A DNA stretch of 64,000 bases. Origin: Nevskia sp. Its GTDB lineage: Bacteria > Pseudomonadota > Gammaproteobacteria > Nevskiales > Nevskiaceae. The stretch covers positions 204,142-268,141 of the forward strand of contig JALNYU010000005.1 in NCBI GenBank assembly GCA_023229645.1, given 5' to 3'. Both the position numbers and the translations under genes were made by a program. Below, one piece after another: positions 58,473-64,000 of the stretch (positions are counted from its first letter, which is position 1; the number at the start of each line of letters is the position of its first letter). The notes beneath the pieces are model-generated. The model made no database searches. It worked only from the letters and a program-made list of their open reading frames with translations, and was not told where the DNA came from.

Positions 58473-61400
58473 TTAGCAGCAGTGCAGCGCGATACGAATG
58501 GGCCGATAAGGGTCTGGCTCGCGAACATACACCGTAACCCGAACATGTTCGCTACACGCCCGCCGAACCACCGTTTCAAGCCCGCATTCGCGGCAATGAA
58601 ATTCGTGGACGCCGCTACAGGTATCGAGGACAAAGCCTTCAAACGCACCGAAGCAATCGTAGATGATTTGCGAGATCTGGCCGTTATAACTGTGCTTGCC
58701 GGTGCTGGCCGGATCACCGCCTCGCGGCGGCCGGCCGCCGGTGGGCGATGCAGCGATTGTCTCCGGGTCAAACCCCAAGGCGCGGATACGGTCACCCAAT
58801 TGCCCGACGTAGCGTTCGAATACCGGATACCAATGATCGGTGGCCGGAATCGCTTGCGCAACGTGCTTGAGCACCGCCAGATTGCGCGTCATTCGCGGCA
58901 AAATCTCTGGCCCGGTTTTAACCAAAATATCGAATTGGAACGTGCCGATGACGCGGAACTTCCGACCATCTACTTGGCGGATAACGATGCGGAATTTCTG
59001 CCCAGCGACGACACTCGGCGGCAGCTGTATGCTCAGTAGCGCCGGGAGGTTTGTCGCCAGCGGCCCCGGAATCGGGATGAAGCTGACATCGCCGACTTTG
59101 CAGTGCAGTTCATGCGCCCCCGCCCGCGCTAGCGTGTCCGGCCCGTTCCGAGAGCCGGCGTAAGCCAGCACCTCGTCGGCGTTCATCTGCGGGATATAGA
59201 GCGTGACTTGGCTCTCGCGCGGCAGGTTCCCCCACTGAATGCAAAGTTCGTCGGGATGAACGCGTTGGCCGCCGGCGATCGTCGAACTAGCGGCGTTCAG
59301 AACCGGCTGCGATAACGGGAACGGCGACGGTTTGATCTGAAACGTGTGATGCACCAGATGCGCGGCGAAGCCGCCTGGGTTGTCCGATTCATCAAGCAAT
59401 AGATTGCGTTGTGCAAGGTTATCGCTGGAACCGGGTGTGGCGTTCGGCGAGGTGGGGTCGAGCGTGTAGAAAATCTCCGCGACCAAGCACTGGTGCAACC
59501 CGCGCATCAACTCTTGGATGCTCTTAAGCGTGCCGCCATACGGGCCGTTGCCTTGCGGGCTCAGCGGGAAGCGCTTGACGTCTTGATTGAAGTCCAGCCA
59601 GCAGCCGAAATAGGCGAGCACTTCCGTCTCGCCAGCGCCTTCCAGCGTACGCCGATTATGGCTATCGCTCTGCGTCTCCATATTCGTGCTGCGCGCCTGG
59701 GCGAAGCACGGCACATTATTGATCTCCCCCCCATTGATGCCGAGCAAGGGTGTCGCGTCGGCGCCGTTGCCATGGCGGCGGTAGCTGCCGTTGACGTTGT
59801 ATTCCAATGCGGTCCAACCCGTGGTCCAAAGGCGGAAGAACACGCGCACATCGGCGGCGTTAACGCCCGGCGGCGCGCGGAAGCGCACGCGCGCCACGGC
59901 GTAGTTAAATAGCGCATGGCCGTTGGCATCTTCGGAGTACAGCGGCAGCCGATTGTTGTCCTGATTCGTTGGCAGACTATCGAACGGGTGCGGTACAGCC
60001 GGCGGTTGGGCGTTGTAGGCTTGCAATACCGATTGTATGTAGTCGTAAGGCGCATTCAGACCGGAGCCGTGCGCTACGCCCGCGGTATAGGCTTGATTGG
60101 GCTGCGTCGAAAACGCGCGTAAATCGATACTCAACCAGGGTGGCTCGCCATCGCGCATACGCGGGTTCGGATTCTTGCTCAGCGTGAGCGTCGTCGAACT
60201 AGAAAAATCGTGCATCTGTGCGCTGAGTGTAATGTTCTCAAAATCATTGCCCGCCGCGATTTGATCAAACGCTTGCTGACTAGAGAAGTCAATCGCACAG
60301 GGAAAAACGATGCGCTGCGCTGTGTCTTTATTCTGCGCACCGCCTTCGTACAGCGGCGCGCCGACGCTTACCGTCATTCCCGTTACGGCGCTGTTATTGG
60401 CCCGCTTCAGCGTGACCGCGGGAATGGCGACTTCATCGGGCAGAAAGCCATCGTAGACCAAATAAAGCGCGTTGCTAAAATGCGCCGGCGTGCCCAGCGC
60501 CTGAACCTCTTGCACCGAATAGGTTGAGATATCGGCGGTAATTAGCGCCTTCTGTTTCGAGATACGGATGAACGAAGCCCATTCGCAAGGCCGGTCTTTA
60601 TCGTCAATGATCCAGACCAGATACCGCCCCGGCGGCGCAACCTCCGGCAGCGCGGGCGTAAACACCCGCAGCGTCGTGCCGTTGACGTGTTCGAACGGCA
60701 CACTGAGATAACGTTGATCAGGATTGTAGCCGTGCGTTACCGTTCCACAGCGGATTAGCGCCACCCGAACGATGTTCGCCGCTTGCGGCGTTGTTAGCAG
60801 AAACGGCAGGCTGTAGCCGATATTTGTCGGGCACGTTGTGATAACCGGCCGACCATTGGTGAAGTACGCCGGCTTGAAAACCTCGATCCGCTTTTCTTCG
60901 CTCACACCGTCGACATCGCTAGGGCCGTTGGAGCCCGCGGTCCACACCGCGCCATTCGGCAGCAACAGCGCAACGCCGTGGTAGTGCCGGCCAACTACCG
61001 CGCCTTCAGCGATCGACTGCGTACTCCAACTGCCGGTTCCCGCTTTGTAGAGACCTTGCTGCCAATCGATTCCGGCATCGTAGAACTCGCCGCGTAGCAC
61101 GCAGTGCGGTTGCCATTCCTGGTTGCCGGTCGCGGCGGTGCCGCCGGTAAAGAAGATCTGACCCGTCGGCAGAATTACCGGCGTCACGTAACTCCGCTGC
61201 GGTGGCGCATCCGGGCTCCATTGCCGGTCGGCGGTTTGCTGCCACGCCGGATTGGCGTTGCCGAGATCGATACGCTGCGCGGTCACACCGCCCATTAGCA
61301 ATACGCGAGGTCGAAAATTTTCCTGATGCAACAGCGGCAACATTACAGACGTCCACGCGGCGCTGATGTTCTGATATTTGCCATCCGCCGGTAATGCCAC

Positions 61401-62177
61401 GGTTGGCGTCGCCAGAAATTTGCCGGCGGCAGCATCGTAAAACCGGTTGTTGCCGCGCACGGGGCTAGCGAAAAACACACGGCCATCGGGCAATAAATGC
61501 GTGCGCTGGAAGTCGTACGCCGCAATATTGTTATCGGCGGTGATTTGGTCGCTCGCCGGTGGATTTGCCCCGAGTAGCGTCCAACTGTTGCTGCCGGCGT
61601 TGTAACGCTCCGGGATGTTATTGCTATGCCGTAGATTGTCGGCGCTCGGATATTGTTCTTTGATGAATGGATGCCCGCCGACGGCGAGGACATCGCCATT
61701 CGCCAAGCTCAACAACGTTGGATACCAGCGCCCGCCAGAATCAACGTGACCCGCCGGGTCCAGATGCATCGGCGTTACTTCTTCCCAGACCCCAAGCAGC
61801 GGCTTGAACACGGAACTCCGGCGTTCGCCACCCCAGCCCATGCCGCCGTGAAACGCGTGCGGCGCGTCATTCGGGGCGGGTTCGTCGGAGGGCGGCGCTG
61901 GCAGTTCATTGCCTTGTTCGTCAAATACGCGAACCTGACCGCCTGCGGTCAAAAAGCGGCCGTCGGCGAGAAAAGCGTGGCCGCCACAAAAGGCGTTATA
62001 CGGCGGTGAGAGCGCGGCGACAATATCGGTAACGCTTTGTGCCTCAACATCGAACAGATGCGTGTCGTCGACGAGATAGCCACCGTAGTAAAGAACTTTG
62101 CCGTGGGTGCCGGTGGGCAGTAACGCCGCATGCACCGCCATATCCTTTGAATTGTTGAGGACAATTTGCCAGCCCAT
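58473..62177 (-). CDS. Large copper-radical-oxidase-like protein (galactose/glyoxal oxidase fold with C-terminal extension)
   Basis: A 1234-residue protein. The first about 560 residues form a seven-bladed kelch-type propeller plus a DUF1929-like domain as in galactose/glyoxal oxidases. The copper and thioether-radical residues of galactose oxidase are all in place: Cys64 (YNAFCGGHAFLADGR), Tyr152 (GRWYPTLLSL), Tyr399-His400 (GRHYHGVALLLPNG), His482 (VTHGYNPDQR). No signal peptide is visible, unlike secreted family members. The remaining about 670 residues match nothing I recognise and end in a Cys-rich tail (CRECG, HCC). Start ATG 62177 follows GGAGGGGAAC. Confidence 0.8.
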   Translation of the reverse strand: MGWQIVLNNSKDMAVHAALLPTGTHGKVLYYGGYLVDDTHLFDVEAQSVTDIVAALSPPYNAFCGGHAFLADGRFLTAGGQVRVFDEQGNELPAPPSDEPAPNDAPHAFHGGMGWGGERRSSVFKPLLGVWEEVTPMHLDPAGHVDSGGRWYPTLLSLANGDVLAVGGHPFIKEQYPSADNLRHSNNIPERYNAGSNSWTLLGANPPASDQITADNNIAAYDFQRTHLLPDGRVFFASPVRGNNRFYDAAAGKFLATPTVALPADGKYQNISAAWTSVMLPLLHQENFRPRVLLMGGVTAQRIDLGNANPAWQQTADRQWSPDAPPQRSYVTPVILPTGQIFFTGGTAATGNQEWQPHCVLRGEFYDAGIDWQQGLYKAGTGSWSTQSIAEGAVVGRHYHGVALLLPNGAVWTAGSNGPSDVDGVSEEKRIEVFKPAYFTNGRPVITTCPTNIGYSLPFLLTTPQAANIVRVALIRCGTVTHGYNPDQRYLSVPFEHVNGTTLRVFTPALPEVAPPGRYLVWIIDDKDRPCEWASFIRISKQKALITADISTYSVQEVQALGTPAHFSNALYLVYDGFLPDEVAIPAVTLKRANNSAVTGMTVSVGAPLYEGGAQNKDTAQRIVFPCAIDFSSQQAFDQIAAGNDFENITLSAQMHDFSSSTTLTLSKNPNPRMRDGEPPWLSIDLRAFSTQPNQAYTAGVAHGSGLNAPYDYIQSVLQAYNAQPPAVPHPFDSLPTNQDNNRLPLYSEDANGHALFNYAVARVRFRAPPGVNAADVRVFFRLWTTGWTALEYNVNGSYRRHGNGADATPLLGINGGEINNVPCFAQARSTNMETQSDSHNRRTLEGAGETEVLAYFGCWLDFNQDVKRFPLSPQGNGPYGGTLKSIQELMRGLHQCLVAEIFYTLDPTSPNATPGSSDNLAQRNLLLDESDNPGGFAAHLVHHTFQIKPSPFPLSQPVLNAASSTIAGGQRVHPDELCIQWGNLPRESQVTLYIPQMNADEVLAYAGSRNGPDTLARAGAHELHCKVGDVSFIPIPGPLATNLPALLSIQLPPSVVAGQKFRIVIRQVDGRKFRVIGTFQFDILVKTGPEILPRMTRNLAVLKHVAQAIPATDHWYPVFERYVGQLGDRIRALGFDPETIAASPTGGRPPRGGDPASTGKHSYNGQISQIIYDCFGAFEGFVLDTCSGVHEFHCRECGLETVVRRACSEHVRVTVYVREPDPYRPIRIALHCC

Positions 62178-62445
62178 GTTCCCCTCCCGTCGAATGCCGT
62201 GAATCGCTTCACATTCCTTCCGACTGCATCCGCGCACGTCGGCGCGGATTTAAGGGTTCAGAGCATGCGCCAGTTACCGAGAAAATGGCGCAAAAAAACA
62301 AACTAGGCCTTGCGACGAAGACGACTCCATATCGGCGGCGGTTGTTTAGTCGCGGCCGATAAAACACAAATTCCCGCGGTACGGCCCGCCGCAGGCCATT
62401 GCGCTGCAGCGCGCATCGGCCGGAAACAATCGGTGCTTGCGCCGC
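62178..62445. other. Intergenic region between copper-radical oxidase and pirin genes
   Basis: About 270 bases between two co-directional minus-strand genes. No gene or terminator is clear; the short palindrome GCGCTGCAGCGC at 62401-62412 is the only symmetric element and is too short to interpret. Confidence 0.5.
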
Positions 62446-63333
62446 TCAATTCTCCGGCAGCGGAATGAACTCGTGCTCACCGGGCACGGCGTCGAAGCAG
62501 CCGTTCTGCCAATCGAGCTTCGCTTGTTCGATGCGCTCCGGGCGGCTGGAAACAAAGTTCCACCACAGATAGCGCGGCTCGGCCAGCGGTGCGCCGCCGA
62601 GCAGCATCGCCCGAGTTTCGGCGGTTGCGGTTAAAGATTGCGCGCCCGGCGCCAGCACCGCGAGTTCGCCAGCGGTGAACATTTGCCCGGCGATTTCGGC
62701 ACTGCCACTCACCACGTAAACGCCGCGCTCGGCGTGTTCTTCTGGCAGCGCCAGCACCGTGTCGGCGGCAAGCTCGGCGGCAACATAGAGCGTTGGCGAA
62801 TGCACGGCCACCGGTGAGGTTGCACCGTAAGCAGTGCCAGCGATCACGCGTAAGCGCGCACCGCCAAGCGTCAGTGCCGGCAGCGCCGCGGCCGGATAGT
62901 GGGTGAAATCGGGTGCGCATTCCTCGTCCGCCGCCGGCAACGCGATCCAAGTTTGGATGCCGTGCAGCAGTTGCTCGCCAGCGCGGTCATCGTCGCGCGA
63001 ACGCTCCGAGTGCACGATGCCGCGGCCCGCTGTCATCCAATTTACATCGCCGGGCTCGATGTCTTGCAAGCTGCCCAGGCTATCGCGATGGCGGATGCGG
63101 CCGTCGAATAAATAGGTCACGGTGGCGAGGCCGATATGCGGATGCGGCCGAACATCGAGACCGTGGCCAGCGCCTAAAGTCGCCGGGCCCATTTCGTCGA
63201 AAAAGATAAAGGGCCCAACCGTTTTGCGGTGCGCAATTGGCAACACGCGGCTGACGGTAAAGCCGCCAATATCGCGCTGCCGGCCAGGAATGCGATCGAG
63301 AATAGCGCCGGGGTTGCGATCATCTGAGCTCAT
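62446..63333 (-). CDS. Pirin family protein
   Basis: A 295-residue bicupin. The N-terminal cupin has the pirin metal motifs GPFIFFDEMGP, DVRPHPHIGLATVTYLFDG (two His), EPGDVNWMTAGRGIVHSER (His); the C-terminal cupin begins near ATLYVAAELA. Bacterial pirins are Fe/Ni/Cu cupins; some cleave quercetin or similar flavonols, others regulate enzymes. It is transcribed upstream of the copper-radical oxidase with 268 bases between. Function is uncertain. Confidence 0.9.
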   Translation of the reverse strand: MSSDDRNPGAILDRIPGRQRDIGGFTVSRVLPIAHRKTVGPFIFFDEMGPATLGAGHGLDVRPHPHIGLATVTYLFDGRIRHRDSLGSLQDIEPGDVNWMTAGRGIVHSERSRDDDRAGEQLLHGIQTWIALPAADEECAPDFTHYPAAALPALTLGGARLRVIAGTAYGATSPVAVHSPTLYVAAELAADTVLALPEEHAERGVYVVSGSAEIAGQMFTAGELAVLAPGAQSLTATAETRAMLLGGAPLAEPRYLWWNFVSSRPERIEQAKLDWQNGCFDAVPGEHEFIPLPEN

Positions 63334-63388
63334 CGTGTTCGTCCGTTCGGGAAATTGCGATGATAATGCGGAATCGTCGATGCCATGA

Positions 63389-63595
63389 TCAGTGTTTCGG
63401 CTGATTGGTAGTCAGCCGCTCGCCTGAATTTGATCCCCCCGGCCGCCGCTCAGAAAGCGGCTTGCTGGGAGGTTGTCCGGCTGGTGTGATCAGGCTAAAG
63501 CCGGCGGTCTCGTCTACAAAATTGTCATGCTCAAGCTCTAAATCTTTGGCAGGACATTGAGCTGTACCAATATCTGCAGGCAGGTTGGGGCACAA
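63389..63595 (-). CDS. Weak 68-residue open frame, doubtful
   Basis: An open frame from a TTG (63595) with no visible ribosome site. Its sequence (LELEHDNFVDETAGFSLITP then a proline- and serine-rich tail) has no recognised family. It contains a small hairpin sequence. I list it only because the stretch has no other gene; coding is unlikely. Confidence 0.15.
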   Translation of the reverse strand: MCPNLPADIGTAQCPAKDLELEHDNFVDETAGFSLITPAGQPPSKPLSERRPGGSNSGERLTTNQPKH

Positions 63596-63623
63596 TTAGC
63601 GGTGCTTCCGGAGACTCGTATTT

Positions 63624-63896
63624 GTGAATCAAAGACGATTGCTGAATATCGCCCAAATCCCATCGACGCTGTGGAAGGCGGCGACGGGAACAATCATTCT
63701 TCCTGAGTTACTTTCGCGAGCGTATGTAGAGCGGGTCGACAGACTGGGACTACGGGAATTGGGAACGAGGCGATCGAGCAACGGCGGCCCGGTCGGTGGC
63801 GCATCCCTAGAAGCGGCAAACAAACACTTTGCCCAGGCGTTCGACGGATCCGCCGCGAGGGCGATCCTCGCCGTCCTAGTGGACTGTAACAATTGA
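63624..63896 (+). CDS. Hypothetical 90-residue ORF, possibly truncated by the following mobile element
   Basis: A GTG-started frame encoding a mostly hydrophilic protein (ANKHFAQAFDGSAARAILAV near the C-terminus). The codon use is protein-like and the segment GGPVGGASLEAANKHF looks like a real domain. The stop at 63896 is only 33 bases before the start of the IS630-like transposase, and its last few codons (CNN) probably belong to the element end. A truncated gene is plausible. I recognise no family with certainty. Confidence 0.4.
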   Translation: MNQRRLLNIAQIPSTLWKAATGTIILPELLSRAYVERVDRLGLRELGTRRSSNGGPVGGASLEAANKHFAQAFDGSAARAILAVLVDCNN

Positions 63897-63929
63897 TTCG
63901 ATAGTATTATCACCCCTATGGAGGGTGAG

Positions 63930-64000
63930 ATGAAACTGACGAAGAGCGAAGTAGCGGAGCTGCAGCGGCAGGTGAGCGCGCGGGGTGGGCGCGTTGATAG
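63930..64000 (+). mobile_element. Start of an IS630-like transposase gene (3' end outside window)
   Basis: The last 71 bases encode the N-terminus of a helix-turn-helix protein starting at ATG 63930, after GGAGGGTGAG (63919-63928). The first residues MKLTKSEVAELQRQVSARGG have the leucine/charged pattern of IS630-family transposase N-termini. The remainder and the right end are outside the window, so neither the terminal repeats nor the TA target duplication can be checked. Assignment is tentative. Confidence 0.5.

Noticed and set aside
57858..59039. Plus-strand open frame of about 393 residues opposite the acyltransferase and oxidase genes
   Set aside because: It spans two confidently assigned minus-strand genes and the gap between them, with arginine-rich low-complexity sequence typical of antisense of GC-rich genes.
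63388..63623. Possible remnant of a mobile element between pirin and the small ORF
   Set aside because: Only a weak open frame and a short hairpin were seen, no terminal repeats or recognisable transposase fragment.
1..64000. CRISPR arrays, tRNA, rRNA and prophage genes
   Set aside because: No regularly spaced direct repeats, cloverleaf-like sequences, conserved rRNA segments or phage structural genes were recognised on either strand. Reading by eye could miss a degenerate tRNA.

Overview
The window reads as an ordinary stretch of chromosome from a GC-rich gammaproteobacterium. The evidence is gene content: a Fiu-type receptor beside PKHD hydroxylases, HemP under a Fur-like box, PurT, TrkA/TrkH, a CstA/YbdD pair, a Mn-responsive yybP-ykoY leader, and a fatty acyl-CoA reductase closely resembling the Marinobacter Maqu_2220 enzyme. 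I cannot name the genus. Genes are densely packed, many overlap by 1-4 bases, and convergent pairs are often separated by perfect hairpins. I found no tRNA, rRNA, CRISPR array or prophage.

Region 1-9.9 kb: the end of an M16 peptidase, trmL, a glycosyltransferase block (one leftward GT9 gene and a four-gene rightward operon of GT2, GT-B, GT9 and GT9, probably for LPS core or another surface glycan), a lipoprotein phosphodiesterase, an AT-richer membrane protein gene, and purT. Region 9.9-33 kb: pyruvate kinase, a glycerophosphodiesterase, a three-gene heavy-metal RND efflux operon, ppk1 and ppx (polyphosphate synthesis and breakdown), a GST, an epimerase, a MipA-like outer-membrane protein, two small cytochromes c, hemB-aroE, an ECF sigma/anti-sigma pair, glpK and a secreted subtilase. 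Region 33-42 kb: trkA and trkH, homoserine kinase, cstA/ybdD, a LysR regulator, an extradiol dioxygenase and an esterase.

Region 42-49.7 kb: a pair of short terminal-inverted-repeat elements, one covering the start of a yceI gene; the fatty acyl-CoA reductase, with a possible small upstream gene; an SDR; a HIT protein; and a lipoprotein fusing a sugar-dehydrogenase propeller to a two-heme cytochrome. Region 49.7-58.3 kb: a thioesterase, an oxidoreductase, a K+/H+-type antiporter, then an iron locus (two PKHD dioxygenases, PepSY membrane protein, TonB receptor, hemP, Fur box), a Mn exporter behind a riboswitch, and an N-terminally shortened acyltransferase. Region 58.4-64 kb: a 1234-residue copper-radical-oxidase-like protein, a pirin, and the start of an IS630-like transposase at the edge.

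The items most worth following up are the short repeat family (42.3-42.5, 53.3-53.4, and possibly 36.1 and 21.9 kb) and its effect on yceI; the giant signal-less copper-radical oxidase; the propeller-cytochrome fusion; the small ORF overlapping the acyl-CoA reductase; and the subtilase with Glu where His is expected.
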